Both the position numbers and the translations under genes were made by a program. The notes below the pieces were generated by a model. That model ran no database searches, was not told the origin of the DNA, and saw only the letters and a list, made by a program, of their open reading frames with translations. Below are positions 9,501 through 16,979 of a DNA stretch of 42,509 bases, piece by piece (position 1 is the first letter of the stretch; each line of letters opens with the position of its first letter). Origin of the DNA: Candidatus Babelota bacterium (GTDB lineage: Bacteria > Babelota > Babeliae > Babelales > Vermiphilaceae); assembly GCA_023382795.1 (NCBI GenBank), contig JAHDWT010000007.1, positions 1 to 42,509 on the forward strand, given 5' to 3'.

Positions 9501-9958
9501 AACATGTTATTTTCTCTGTGCAGAGCTTAGGAGTGATTATAAATTCTAGTATCGTATATCTACTACTCACAAGTATAATGCTCTTTATTGTGCGAGGATT
9601 GGGCGTTTTTCAGCAAAAAATCTCCCATAAAACCGGTTCATTATTTGGGATTTGCATGCTTATGGGCGCTATAGGTGTTGGTGCGATATCCCCCTATGAG
9701 TCGCTGTACATGTTATTGATGCAAGGTATAGTTGCGGGCCTGGTGTTGTATATGGTGTATAAGTTCTTTGTACGATATGATGCTCGAATAGTCATTGTCA
9801 TGACGTGGTTTGGTGTTGTACTTGGGGCTGTTATCAATGAAATGTTAAACATTGGACCAACACCGGGATTATTTGTAGCTATCCTAGTCAGCGGATTCCT
9901 TTGTTATCTTCTAGTTAGAGCTTTGCATGCAAAACAAAGCAACGTATCAGTGATCTGA
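6587..9958 (+). CDS. Large CPBP (CAAX/Abi-type) intramembrane protease-like protein, internally duplicated
   Basis: A 1123-residue polytopic membrane protein. After an N-terminal anchor (about 12-30) comes an extracytoplasmic region (about 40-240) and then membrane helices carrying the three CPBP motifs: EECGFR with Glu431, Glu432 and Arg436; FGAMH with His472; and HAIFD with His510 and Asp514. These are the metal and catalytic residues of Rce1-like proteases. After another membrane anchor (about 598-616) a second extracytoplasmic region (about 622-830) resembles the first, with a PepSY-like look (SRDQAIELAK, YLSEQEARDKAV). A second set of helices follows that lacks the CPBP motifs. A GAGGGGG ribosome site precedes ATG 6587. 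The last 12 bases overlap the convergent PLP-enzyme gene. Confidence 0.82.
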   Translation: MSFAVRHASYTIWFWIIFSMASLCGVVFSMRYFSRAFPLVTVDLTMDRAQALKTASLSAHELQIGPESFQQAAIFYTDELAKLYIEFEAGDANTFKDIVSRHIYEPYVWQVRHFEQGSKHEATFIFTPSGQKYGFLEVIPETASGAALTSQEAQNIAQTEASEQWRINFNDYKLVDASQEVMLSKRVDHAFTYEKINEHIGKATYRLRVMVRGDKLSGVLPFVKVPEEFIARYTELRSANQGIAMIAGGIFLLVYLLGGCGFGLAFLVRNRSALWKPAVVAALVVSALNFLANLNQIPLLWMHYPTALGMNQFLIKNLIAYIFGLLISVVMLSVIFVTSEGLTRKAFKAHPQFWRVWESCAASSYGIVGRTAGGYLLVGFMLAFIVALYSFSIRYLGWWIPSDHLTNPNILATYFPWLNAVASSLHAGFMEECGFRALPIAAAAILGNRFGKRSWWIAGAVILQALVFGAMHATYPALPAYARLIELIIPSFMFAAVYLRYGLLPVIITHAIFDLVLFSIPLFVTEAAGAWINQILVIMIGLVPAIVVLMAIIRKGGMCRLAEDYNNAAWQPVVPAVVYDSSITEPVLSTTVSHKARRILFIIAVIIGLIGFALIKMRTEDSVGITVSRDQAIELAKHAWIERGVIFDGEWRALGAAYTGLETANTLQHKFVWQHGGKPVYQNLSHSYLLQPRFVVRFVRFERPVAERVEEYQAVISGDGKIRRMVHILPEDAAGKYLSEQEARDKAVRSLQITYQLDPTQLEEISVIGQQRPHRQDWVFVFADKQAYDQSGGQARISVTVQGDEIADSERFMYLPDEWVREQSNIQETRNSLRMVSLLAVMLVFFILLFMMRGSAVSYKTKILVFGGVFGVFALDLANKFAQTEALFGTKQTYMFQLFSNIGVGLFSSIILALLGTFFVLHSIAGSKRNSFALPVSQAILIGGALAMSMTGLIVIGYKLFPLPLPTWGNYQHVIFSVQSLGVIINSSIVYLLLTSIMLFIVRGLGVFQQKISHKTGSLFGICMLMGAIGVGAISPYESLYMLLMQGIVAGLVLYMVYKFFVRYDARIVIVMTWFGVVLGAVINEMLNIGPTPGLFVAILVSGFLCYLLVRALHAKQSNVSVI

Positions 9959-11080
9959 GATGGTTGAATTGATAAAGTAATGATGCAATGATGGATGAAG
10001 TGCGTGAAAATCAAAGTTATGAGTAAGGTGGTCAAAATTTGTCCCATCATATGTGTGCCAGAATAACGCAGTGCTTCCGTGCAGAAATCCACATGCAGCA
10101 TCTTTAAGAAGTGCATCAAGTGCCTTGGCGGTGTATGTTGGATCAAGATTTATCTGTTCCCATAAGCTAGCCTGTTGTAATGCATGGAGTGCATCAGGAG
10201 TGATGAGGCCATAATCATAGCCGGCACTTTCCGTGCGTACAATAAGTTCTTGCGAAGTAAGGGTAAACAGTGGGAATGCTGGGGTATAATGGTGCAATAA
10301 TCGATTGGTCTCCATAAATAATGATTTAATTGCTTGCCTGCATGCGTGCTGATCTGATGGTTCTATCATAACAGCAACAATCTTGGATGCCAGTTTTGCG
10401 GCTTTACAGCCAAGCAAAAGTCCCGTTACGGTCCCCAATGACCCTGTGGCCACGTAAATGTACTGAGGCTCAGGTAATTCGCCGCGCATAATCTGTTCTT
10501 TTAGTTCAAATGCTGCATTTACAAATCCAAGTACCCCCAGAGGCTGAGATCCTCCTGTAGTAATGAGATAGGGCGTTTTTTTGAATATACGCTTATGCAT
10601 AGAAAAGAGTTCAGATGTCCCCAGAGCCCGTAAGCCAGAGGATGGGTAATAATATAACTTGGCATTATAGTGGCTCATAAGCGCAAGGTTTCTACGCACG
10701 AAGATGGAGTTTGCTTGAGGTTTTAGCATACCGATACAGGTGATACCAAGGTGTTGGGCATAAGCAGCCGTGGCAACGACATGATTTGATCCAGCGCAGC
10801 CAAACGTAACAACAGTAGTTTTATCATGTGCCTGGGCATGTGCGAGGAGAAATTCCAATTTCCTTACTTTGTTTCCACCAAATAAAACATTTCCATACTC
10901 ATTCCTTCTTCCGCAGAGGCCATCATGTTTGTAGTACAACGTAACGTTGGTGTAGCGCGAAGATAGAAGGGGCATAGAAATAACCGGTGTTGGAAAGCTG
11001 CCAAGAGGAATATGCGCAAAGTGATGGGCAAGTGACGGATATGCGTAAAGCAGTAAAGGTGTGTATTTATGGTGTTTCAT
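9947..11080 (-). CDS. PLP-dependent ACC deaminase / D-cysteine desulfhydrase family enzyme
   Basis: Fold type II PLP enzyme. The PLP lysine is in GGNKVRKLEFLL (Lys71 counted from the ATG at 11080). Phosphate- and substrate-loop motifs follow: FGCAGSNHVVATAAYAQHLG, GGSQPLGVLGFVNAAFEL and YVATGSLGTVTGLLLG. Known members deaminate 1-aminocyclopropane-1-carboxylate or release sulfide from D-cysteine. Here the usual QSNHxR motif reads GSNHVV, so the substrate is uncertain. The protein has about 377 residues, with a longer N-terminus than most members. An upstream in-frame TTG (11089) is less likely than the ATG, which has AGG close upstream. It follows the ATPase gamma gene on the same strand by 19 bases and probably shares its transcript. 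Confidence 0.82.
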   Translation of the reverse strand: MKHHKYTPLLLYAYPSLAHHFAHIPLGSFPTPVISMPLLSSRYTNVTLYYKHDGLCGRRNEYGNVLFGGNKVRKLEFLLAHAQAHDKTTVVTFGCAGSNHVVATAAYAQHLGITCIGMLKPQANSIFVRRNLALMSHYNAKLYYYPSSGLRALGTSELFSMHKRIFKKTPYLITTGGSQPLGVLGFVNAAFELKEQIMRGELPEPQYIYVATGSLGTVTGLLLGCKAAKLASKIVAVMIEPSDQHACRQAIKSLFMETNRLLHHYTPAFPLFTLTSQELIVRTESAGYDYGLITPDALHALQQASLWEQINLDPTYTAKALDALLKDAACGFLHGSTALFWHTYDGTNFDHLTHNFDFHALHPSLHHYFINSTISDH

Positions 11081-11099
11081 GCCTGCCAATGCTGAATGC

Positions 11100-11936
11100 C
11101 TAGTAGCTGCTGCTTAATTCGGTGAGTTCTTTGGTGATCGTTGCTTGACGTAGTTTGTTATACTGAAGTCGCGCGATATCAAGCAATTCCTTAGCATTGC
11201 GTGTCGAAGAATCCATAGAAATGAAGCGTGAAGCCTGTTCTGCAATTAAAGATTGAAAAAGAGCATTATATACTTCTGATGCAATATATTGATGCAGGAG
11301 AATTGGCAGGAGGTCTTCTTGTTTTTGTTCCCATAGGTAATCGTATAGAGTGTCATCATTCTTCGAGAAAGCTTCTTGCTCAGCGAGTGGGAATAGGGTG
11401 AATAAGCGAGGTTGCTGTACAAAAAATGTTTTCGGCATGTTACTTGCTAGTATGATATGGGTATATTGTTCGCGTTGTTGAAGAACAAGATTGGTTATTT
11501 CTTGTGAAATGGTAAGCAACGTGCGCATAGAAAGGGTGGTATAGACTTGCATGATAGCATGGTCTGATTGTTGTTCGGCATATTCCAATACTTTTTTTCC
11601 AACAACTACTAAATCAGCCTTTTTGTCTAACAAGTATTCAAATAAACATCGGGCAAGTTGCGTGTTAAACGTCCCACAGAGTCCTTTTTGTGATCCCATG
11701 AAAACAACGAGATAACGTTCAGAAACAGTGGTTATAGTCTCTTTCTTCGACGTACTGGACTGTGTATAGAGTGTTGCAAACAGGGATTGTATAGCAGATG
11801 CATAGAATTGTACAAATGGTGAACGATGTTTGAGCTGTGCGTGCGTTGACATGGATATAAGGCGCATTGCATGAGTTATTTTTTTAATTGTTTCAATGGC
11901 CTTTATGCGTTGGCGTAGATGAATCAGTTGTGACAT
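11100..11936 (-). CDS. atpG: F-type ATP synthase gamma subunit
   Basis: The central rotating stalk of F1-ATPase. The N-terminal helix has the family pattern LRQRIKAIETIKKITHAMRL (7-26). The C-terminal helix carries EQASRFISMDSSTRNAKELL and YNKLRQATITKELTEL, which are very typical. The length of 278 residues is normal. The other ATP synthase genes are not in this window, so the gene is separated from at least its usual alpha and beta neighbours. The only partner here is the PLP enzyme downstream. Whether a complete F1Fo complex exists has to be judged from the rest of the genome. Confidence 0.92.
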   Translation of the reverse strand: MSQLIHLRQRIKAIETIKKITHAMRLISMSTHAQLKHRSPFVQFYASAIQSLFATLYTQSSTSKKETITTVSERYLVVFMGSQKGLCGTFNTQLARCLFEYLLDKKADLVVVGKKVLEYAEQQSDHAIMQVYTTLSMRTLLTISQEITNLVLQQREQYTHIILASNMPKTFFVQQPRLFTLFPLAEQEAFSKNDDTLYDYLWEQKQEDLLPILLHQYIASEVYNALFQSLIAEQASRFISMDSSTRNAKELLDIARLQYNKLRQATITKELTELSSSY

Positions 11937-12091
11937 ACTGGTAAACCATGATTCAAAAGTAGGATAATTTAATTAGTATTATTGTCATCAATGTAGCTGC
12001 TTTGTGGACTATTTGCAATTGTCAAAAGTAAAATGTGTGGTTTTTGGATTATAGGAGTTGAATTGGGTGGGAAAGCGATAAGGGATTTTGG

Positions 12092-12682
12092 GTGATTATT
12101 ATTATTGATGGCTATAATCTTTTAAAGCAAGTGATGCCTGGTGAAGTTATCGGAGATCACGAGCGCGAGCGTTTTATTCAACAGCTTTGTGAATATGCCC
12201 GCAAAAAGAAGCATAGCGTAGTACTTGTTTTTGATGGTGGTTCATACGTTAGGCCAACCAAAGAAATCAAAGGTAATGTACAAATTGTTTATTCGGGGCA
12301 TCATGAATCTGCAGATGACTACATACATCGTTATGTTGAAAAGCATAAGTCCTATGATATGCTGTTAATATCTTCCGATCGTGAATTGCGCAGAAAAGTT
12401 GCTGCATGCGCTGCAGTAGAAGCGATACACCCAGAGGAATTTTATCGATTGTTTTTGCAGGAATTGCGCCGTACGCCTGAACAAGCTCGAGAGAGCCGGA
12501 AATCAAAATTACTTAAAACGAGTCAGGAAGAGAATACGGAGGTCGATGCTCTTATGGCCGAATTCTCTGCACTTAAACCGATGCAAAAGGGAGAAGATGG
12601 TATACACGATCTTCGAGAGAAGAAATTACATCAGAAATCAAAAAAAGAGCGAAAATTGCTGACGAAAATAAAAAAACTATAA
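12092..12682 (+). CDS. NYN-domain (YacP/Rae1-like) putative ribonuclease
   Basis: Residues 1-125 match the NYN (PIN-like) fold of the YacP/DUF901 family. It opens IIIIDGYNLL with Asp6, has the acidic ESADDYI segment, and contains LLISSDRELRRKVAACAA with another conserved Asp. B. subtilis Rae1 of this family is a ribosome-associated mRNA endonuclease. The C-terminal 70 residues are charged and lysine-rich (ending KKERKLLTKIKKL), fitting RNA binding. The start is GTG 12092, preceded by an AAGGGA ribosome site. The tsaE gene begins 8 bases after the stop. Confidence 0.8.
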   Translation: MIIIIDGYNLLKQVMPGEVIGDHERERFIQQLCEYARKKKHSVVLVFDGGSYVRPTKEIKGNVQIVYSGHHESADDYIHRYVEKHKSYDMLLISSDRELRRKVAACAAVEAIHPEEFYRLFLQELRRTPEQARESRKSKLLKTSQEENTEVDALMAEFSALKPMQKGEDGIHDLREKKLHQKSKKERKLLTKIKKL

Positions 12683-12690
12683 AGAGATCC

Positions 12691-13113
12691 ATGAAGATTC
12701 AGTACTCGTTGCAAGAAGTTTCTCGCGTTGCCGAACGGCTTAAAGTACTTTTGGCTCACCATAATGTTATCACGTTCACCGGTACTCTTGGTGCGGGAAA
12801 AACGACGTTGATTCGAGAATTACTTGGACAGCTCGGTGTGGAGGGGCCAGTTACAAGTCCTACATTTAATTATGTAAATGGTTATGGTCTACCTGATGGT
12901 AGAATGGTATATCATTTTGATTTGTACCGCATTAATTCGCTTTCAGATTTCTTGTCAGCTGGTTTCGGAGAATATATATATGCTCCCAATAGCGTATGTC
13001 TGATTGAGTGGCCTCAGATTATTATGCCGCTTCTTGATCATGCAGTTTGTCATATAACCTTAGATTACGATTCGCCGCAGTCAAGAATTATCTCCTATTC
13101 ATGTTTAACGTGA
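12691..13113 (+). CDS. tsaE: tRNA threonylcarbamoyladenosine biosynthesis ATPase TsaE
   Basis: ATPase partner of TsaB and TsaD that makes the t6A modification at position 37 of ANN-decoding tRNAs. Walker A is GTLGAGKTTL (31-40). The family-specific SPTFNYVNGY, HFDLYR and LIEWPQ segments follow in order. At 140 residues it is the usual size. It is tightly coupled to the NYN gene upstream. The tRNA cluster promoter begins 125 bases downstream. Confidence 0.93.
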   Translation: MKIQYSLQEVSRVAERLKVLLAHHNVITFTGTLGAGKTTLIRELLGQLGVEGPVTSPTFNYVNGYGLPDGRMVYHFDLYRINSLSDFLSAGFGEYIYAPNSVCLIEWPQIIMPLLDHAVCHITLDYDSPQSRIISYSCLT

Positions 13114-13237
13114 TTCGTCATCGAAACTATTTGTAGAAGCTATTCGCATAGATGTCAGAAATGGATGGTGTCGAGCTGTACCTGGCTATGTACAGAAGAA
13201 ATTTTGGTCAAAAAGGCGAAATCTGGTAAAAATTAAG

Positions 13238-13266
13238 TTGAAATTCCAACAGAAAAGCACTATTAT
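13238..13266 (+). promoter_or_regulatory. Sigma-70-type promoter of the tRNA/rpmG/secE cluster
   Basis: TTGAAA (13238-13243) and TATTAT (13261-13266) are separated by exactly 17 bases. This places the transcription start around 13273, about 30 bases before tRNA-Tyr. The 13114-13303 interval has no convincing gene. This promoter probably serves at least the Tyr-Gly-Thr tRNAs. Confidence 0.7.
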
Positions 13267-13303
13267 ATTCAGCACAGCGACGTCATAGTGGGAAATTTTA
13301 TAT

Positions 13304-13388
13304 GGTGAGATTCCCGAGTGGCCAAAGGGGACGGTCTGTAAAACCGTTGGTTATACCTTCGTAGGTTCGAATCCTACTCTCACCACCA
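13304..13388 (+). tRNA. tRNA-Tyr (anticodon GTA)
   Basis: The acceptor strands GGTGAGA (13304-13310) and TCTCACC (13378-13384) pair perfectly, followed by discriminator A and an encoded CCA. The anticodon GTA is at 13338-13340 in the loop CTGTAAA. The long variable arm is expected for a bacterial tyrosine tRNA (class II). It is the first gene of the cluster. Confidence 0.96.
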
Positions 13389-13430
13389 GATAAAATAATC
13401 CACTTGGGCCTTGAGTAAAGCAGAAATAAT

Positions 13431-13506
13431 GCGGGAATAGCTCAACTGGTAGAGCGACAGCCTTCCAAGCTGTAGGTTGCGGGTTCGAGCCCCGTTTCCC
13501 GCTCCA
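13431..13506 (+). tRNA. tRNA-Gly (anticodon TCC)
   Basis: The acceptor GCGGGAA pairs with TTCCCGC. The anticodon loop CTTCCAA gives TCC at 13464-13466. The T-arm GGTTCGAGCC is intact and CCA is encoded. It is the second gene of the Tyr-Gly-Thr cluster, in the order seen in many bacteria. Confidence 0.96.
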
Positions 13507-13520
13507 GATTTAACTATTTT

Positions 13521-13596
13521 GCTGGCGTAGCTCAGTTGGTAGAGCAGCTGATTTGTAATCAGCAGGTCGCTGGTTCAAGTCCAGTCGCCAGCTCCA
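13521..13596 (+). tRNA. tRNA-Thr (anticodon TGT)
   Basis: The acceptor GCTGGCG pairs with CGCCAGC, followed by a T discriminator and encoded CCA. The anticodon TGT is at 13554-13556 in the loop TTTGTAA. It lies 14 bases after tRNA-Gly. In many bacteria a tuf gene follows at this point; here none does. Confidence 0.96.
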
Positions 13597-13605
13597 AAAC
13601 ATGAT

Positions 13606-13647
13606 GAGGTTTTATCAATAAACTTCTGATTGTTTTTTTCTTTTTTT
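13606..13647 (+). terminator. Possible weak terminator between the two tRNA-Thr genes
   Basis: A 7-base stem, GAGGTTT (13606-13612) and AAACTTC (13620-13626), is followed after a few bases by TGTTTTTTTCTTTTTTT. The stem is AT-rich with one G-T pair, so termination may be partial. It would separate the Tyr-Gly-Thr unit from the Thr-rpmG-Trp-secE unit. A short inverted repeat TTACC/GGTAA follows at 13651-13666. Confidence 0.4.
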
Positions 13648-13681
13648 AAATTACCCTAATAGGTAATGTGAAAATAGGTGT

Positions 13682-13757
13682 GCCCACGTAGCTCAGTTGG
13701 TAGAGCACTTCCTTGGTAAGGGAGAGGTCGCTGGTTCGAATCCAGTCGCGGGCTCCA
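13682..13757 (+). tRNA. tRNA-Thr (anticodon GGT)
   Basis: The acceptor GCCCACG (13682-13688) pairs with CGCGGGC (13747-13753) except for an A-C mismatch at the fifth pair (13686 with 13749). Discriminator T and encoded CCA follow. The anticodon loop TTGGTAA gives GGT. Body and T-arm are nearly identical to the TGT isoacceptor 85 bases upstream, which suggests a shared origin. Confidence 0.93.
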
Positions 13758-13805
13758 GTGGGTTGGGCGTAAATACAATCGTTAATTTAAACATGTTGAG
13801 TTTTT

Positions 13806-13964
13806 ATGGCAAAGAATACGGTAACAACACGCTTGGCGTGTGAAGCGTGCAGAGAGCGCAATTACACCCAAGTGGTGACCAAGAAGAGAACGGTGGGCTC
13901 GCTAAAACTTAAAAAGTTCTGTTCTCGTTGTCGCAAGCATGAGCCGCATAAAGAAACAAAGTAA
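13806..13964 (+). CDS. rpmG: 50S ribosomal protein L33
   Basis: A 52-residue protein read directly from the sequence: MAKNTVTTRLACEAC at the start and KFCSRCRKHEPHKETK at the end. CEAC and CSRC form the zinc ribbon of the zinc-binding type of L33. It sits between tRNA-Thr and tRNA-Trp, just upstream of secE, which is the usual position in many bacteria. The start has only a weak GAG upstream. Confidence 0.95.
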   Translation: MAKNTVTTRLACEACRERNYTQVVTKKRTVGSLKLKKFCSRCRKHEPHKETK

Positions 13965-13974
13965 AAATGTGTTT

Positions 13975-14051
13975 AGGCCAGTAGCTCGAATTGGTAGAGC
14001 GGCAGACTCCAAATCTGCGGGTTGGGGGTTCGAATCCCTCCTGGCCTGCCA
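13975..14051 (+). tRNA. tRNA-Trp (anticodon CCA)
   Basis: The acceptor AGGCCAG pairs with CTGGCCT, with discriminator G and encoded CCA. The anticodon loop CTCCAAA gives CCA at 14009-14011. It begins 11 bases after the L33 stop. tRNA-Trp upstream of secE is a widely conserved arrangement. Confidence 0.96.
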
Positions 14052-14105
14052 CAATTTTTAATTTAGTGTGGATATGACAACAACAATATTTGGTACGGGT
14101 GTATA

Positions 14106-14300
14106 ATGAAAGATGTCGCACGGTTTTTTCGTGAAGTTAGAATTGAACTCGGTAAGGTGATCTGGCCTAAATATGATGAATGGTTCGGTTCAACAATCGT
14201 GGTGTTATTCTTGGTTTTTGTACTCTCGATATATTTAGGTTTTGTCGATTTTTGTTTCTCTAGCCTTGCCAGATTTTTACTCAAAACTTATGGCGGATAA
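14106..14300 (+). CDS. secE: Preprotein translocase subunit SecE
   Basis: The small essential clamp of the SecYEG channel. It has 64 residues. The amphipathic segment FFREVRIELGKVIWPKYDEW has the conserved KVxWP core, followed by one membrane helix (about 29-47) and a short hydrophobic tail. This is the single-helix form common in bacteria. nusG follows by 27 bases. Confidence 0.93.
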   Translation: MKDVARFFREVRIELGKVIWPKYDEWFGSTIVVLFLVFVLSIYLGFVDFCFSSLARFLLKTYGG

Positions 14301-14327
14301 AATAGACTTGCTTTGGGGCTGTAATAC

Positions 14328-14846
14328 ATGAAACGTTGGTATGTTGTCCAGGTATATGCTGGTTACGAAGAGTTAGTTAAGGCAGATATAAGTAAACGTG
14401 TGCAAGAAACTGGGCTTCAGGATTATTTTGGTCAAATTTTAGTTCCTTCTGCGAAGATGAAAAGATTCTTTGCGATCGATGAGGCTGAAGATCAGCAGTT
14501 GTTTCCTGGATACGTTTTGGTAGAGGTCGAGCTGGTGCCGGAGTCGTTTAGACTGGTGGCTTCAACGCCGCGTGTTTTACGCTTTTTAGGTGGTAGCGAC
14601 CCTGTTCCACTGACACAAAAAGAAATTGATCGCATTATATCTCAGATAACGGGAGAAGTGATAGTTGGTCCTGAAAAAGGCGAGTTTGTGGTAGGCAAAG
14701 AGGTAGAGATCAAAGAAGGGCCATTTGCAGGTTTTGTTGGCGTGATTGATCGTATTGATGATAATAATGAACGTCTAACTGTGATGGTAAGTATTTTTGG
14801 TAGAATGACTCCGGTAGAATTAGGTTTTGATCAAGTCCAACGATAA
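14328..14846 (+). CDS. nusG: Transcription termination/antitermination protein NusG
   Basis: Binds RNA polymerase and couples it to Rho or the ribosome. The NGN domain (1-110) has [14 protein letters not shown] and [12 protein letters not shown]. The KOW domain (about 120-172) has [19 protein letters not shown]. The length of 172 residues is standard. It lies in the canonical secE-nusG-rplK order. Confidence 0.96.
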   Translation: MKRWYVVQVYAGYEELVKADISKRVQETGLQDYFGQILVPSAKMKRFFAIDEAEDQQLFPGYVLVEVELVPESFRLVASTPRVLRFLGGSDPVPLTQKEIDRIISQITGEVIVGPEKGEFVVGKEVEIKEGPFAGFVGVIDRIDDNNERLTVMVSIFGRMTPVELGFDQVQR

Positions 14847-14863
14847 CGTTTAGTGAGTTTATT

Positions 14864-15286
14864 ATGGCAAAAGAGATTAGAGCAAGGATAAAATTACAAA
14901 TTCCTGGCGGTGCGGCAACTCCAGCTCCACCGGTTGGGTCTTGTTTAGGTCAACAGCAGGTTAATATCATGGAATTCTGCAAGCAGTTTAACGCAAAGAC
15001 TGCAAGCAGAAAAGGTGAAACCGTGCCTGTTGACATTATTGTTTATAAAGACAAAACATTTGTCTTTACTGTGAAAACTGCACCAGCTACGGAACTTATT
15101 AAAAAAAGAGCAGGTATTGCCAAGGGCTCCTCTAAGCCAAATACTGATAAGGTCGGCAAAATCAGCTGGAAAGATGTCGAAGAAATCGCAAAAATTAAAC
15201 TTCCAGACCTTAATGCAGCTGATCTTGAGCAAGCCAAGAAGATTATCGCTGGTAGTGCAAGAAGCATGGGCATAGAAGTTATTTGA
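14864..15286 (+). CDS. rplK: 50S ribosomal protein L11
   Basis: Builds the GTPase-associated centre on 23S rRNA. It has the N-terminal [20 protein letters not shown] pattern and the C-terminal [10 protein letters not shown]. The length of 140 residues is standard. It is the first ribosomal gene of the L11 operon, 17 bases after nusG. Confidence 0.97.
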   Translation: MAKEIRARIKLQIPGGAATPAPPVGSCLGQQQVNIMEFCKQFNAKTASRKGETVPVDIIVYKDKTFVFTVKTAPATELIKKRAGIAKGSSKPNTDKVGKISWKDVEEIAKIKLPDLNAADLEQAKKIIAGSARSMGIEVI

Positions 15287-15303
15287 TCTTATAGGGGCTT
15301 GTT

Positions 15304-16002
15304 ATGGCTAAGCATGGTAAAAAATATTTAAAGGCTGTTGAGCAGGTTCAGAAAAGCACTATACTTGCAGCACGCGATGCAATCAATAAAGTAAAAGAGT
15401 TGAGATATGTATCGTTTGATGAATCAGTCGATGTACACGTTAATTTAGGCATTGATGCGTCTAAGGGCGATCAGGTTGTCCGTGGTTCGGTTGTTCTTCC
15501 TCATGGTAAAGGTAAAAAGGCGCGTGTGCTCGTGTTTGCAAAAGGCGATCATGCTGATGAAGCAAAGAAAGCCGGCGCAGATTATGTGGGCGCTGACGAT
15601 TTGGTAGAAAAAATCAGCGCGGGTTGGATGGATTTTGAATACGCTGTGGCAACTCCAGATTTGATGGGGATTGTTGGTAAAGTAGCTAAAATTCTCGGAC
15701 CTCGTGGACTGTTGCCCAATAAAAAGGTTGGGACTGTTACCTTTGAAGTAGGGGCAACGGTAGAAGAATTGAAAAAAGGAAAAGTGTTCTTTAAGAATGA
15801 TAAGCAAGGGCTTGTGCATTTTTCTTTTGGTAAAGTTTCTTTTGATGCACAGAAACTCCAAGATAATCTTGCCACCTTTGTGAAAGCCTTGATGGCTGCT
15901 AAGCCTGCAACTTCTAAGGGGAAATTTATCAAGAAATTGACGCTTTCTTCGACGATGGGTGTGGGTATCCAAGTTAATCCAGATGAATTTTTGCGAGCTT
16001 GA
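15304..16002 (+). CDS. rplA: 50S ribosomal protein L1
   Basis: The L1-stalk protein that binds 23S rRNA at the E site. It has VDVHVNLGIDASKGDQVVRG, GPRGLLPNKKVGTVT and the C-terminal TLSSTMGVGIQV segments. Its 232 residues match the family. L1 often represses its own operon by binding the mRNA; no clear operator was identified here. Confidence 0.97.
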   Translation: MAKHGKKYLKAVEQVQKSTILAARDAINKVKELRYVSFDESVDVHVNLGIDASKGDQVVRGSVVLPHGKGKKARVLVFAKGDHADEAKKAGADYVGADDLVEKISAGWMDFEYAVATPDLMGIVGKVAKILGPRGLLPNKKVGTVTFEVGATVEELKKGKVFFKNDKQGLVHFSFGKVSFDAQKLQDNLATFVKALMAAKPATSKGKFIKKLTLSSTMGVGIQVNPDEFLRA

Positions 16003-16021
16003 TTGTTAAAAGGTGTTCATA

Positions 16022-16540
16022 ATGAATCGTGAGCAAAAAGCTGAAGTCATTGGATCTTTGAAGAAAGATTTCGTTGAAAATCGAGCGGCGTTTCTTGTTG
16101 GTGTGCAGAGCCTTACCGTGGCACAAATGCAAACACTACGCAAAGAATTGCGTACTAAGGGAAGCTTTTTGCGTATCGCTAAAGCGCGTCTTATGAAGAT
16201 TGCGGTAAGCGAGATCCCTGGTGCCCAAGAGCTAAACCCCTACTTTAAAGAGCAGGTTGGTTTGGTTTTTGCCTCTGATCATTTTACAGAGGTGGCAAAA
16301 GTTTTAACGAATTTTTCTAAAGAGCATCAAGCATTGCGCTTAGTTGTTGGATATGTAGAGACAGCTGTAATTCCGCAGGAGAAAATTAAGGTAATTGCGC
16401 AACTTCCTTCTCGTGAGGTATTGCTTGCACAAGTGTGTGGTACCTTAAAAGCTCCTATTTCGAATTTGGTTGGAGTGCTTAATATGCAAATGACGCGCGT
16501 TGTAATGGCGTTGAAGCAGATTGGTGAGAAAAAGCAGTAA
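16022..16540 (+). CDS. rplJ: 50S ribosomal protein L10
   Basis: Base of the L7/L12 stalk. It starts MNREQKAEVIGSLKKDF at ATG 16022, with AAGGTG upstream; an in-frame GTG at 16013 coincides with that ribosome site. The protein has 172 residues, with the L7/L12-binding C-terminal helix at the end. Only 19 bases separate it from rplA, so the long rplJ leader of enteric bacteria is absent. Confidence 0.95.
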   Translation: MNREQKAEVIGSLKKDFVENRAAFLVGVQSLTVAQMQTLRKELRTKGSFLRIAKARLMKIAVSEIPGAQELNPYFKEQVGLVFASDHFTEVAKVLTNFSKEHQALRLVVGYVETAVIPQEKIKVIAQLPSREVLLAQVCGTLKAPISNLVGVLNMQMTRVVMALKQIGEKKQ

Positions 16541-16598
16541 TAAGCTTATATAGTCTAGTTGTTTATTGAGTGATGTTTATTTGTGCGTGGAGAATGTC

Positions 16599-16979
16599 AT
16601 GGCATCAAAATTTGAAAAAATGATCGAAGAAATTGGCAATATGTCAGTTTTGGATTTGGCTGATTTTGTAAAAGCATTGGAAACCAAATTTGGTGTATCT
16701 GCAGCTATGCCAATGATGGCGGCAGCAGCAGCTCCAGCTGCAGAAGCTGCTCCTAAAGCTGAAGAAAAAACAGAGTACAAGGTAACTCTTTCAGCAGCAG
16801 GTGACAAAAAGATTGATGTGATTAAAGCACTTCGCAAAGTCACAACATTGGGCCTAGCCGAAGCTAAGGCTGCTGTTGAAAACGCTCCAACAGTAATAGG
16901 TGAAGCTGTTGCAAAGGCTGATGCTCAAAATATGAAGAAAGAGCTTGAGGCTGCTGGTGCCAAAGTTGAGTTGGCCTAA
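16599..16979 (+). CDS. rplL: 50S ribosomal protein L7/L12
   Basis: Multicopy stalk protein that recruits translation factors. It starts MASKFEKMIEEIGNMSVLDL. An alanine-rich hinge spans about 36-55. The globular C-terminal domain has KKIDVIKALRKVTTLGLAEA. ATG 16599 has GGAGAA upstream; an upstream GTG (16566) would add 11 residues not seen in the family. The length is 126 residues. Confidence 0.96.
   Translation: MASKFEKMIEEIGNMSVLDLADFVKALETKFGVSAAMPMMAAAAAPAAEAAPKAEEKTEYKVTLSAAGDKKIDVIKALRKVTTLGLAEAKAAVENAPTVIGEAVAKADAQNMKKELEAAGAKVELA

Noticed and set aside
15445-15972. Long minus-strand frame of 175 residues over rplA
   Set aside because: It is antisense to a conserved ribosomal protein gene and has no recognisable protein pattern.
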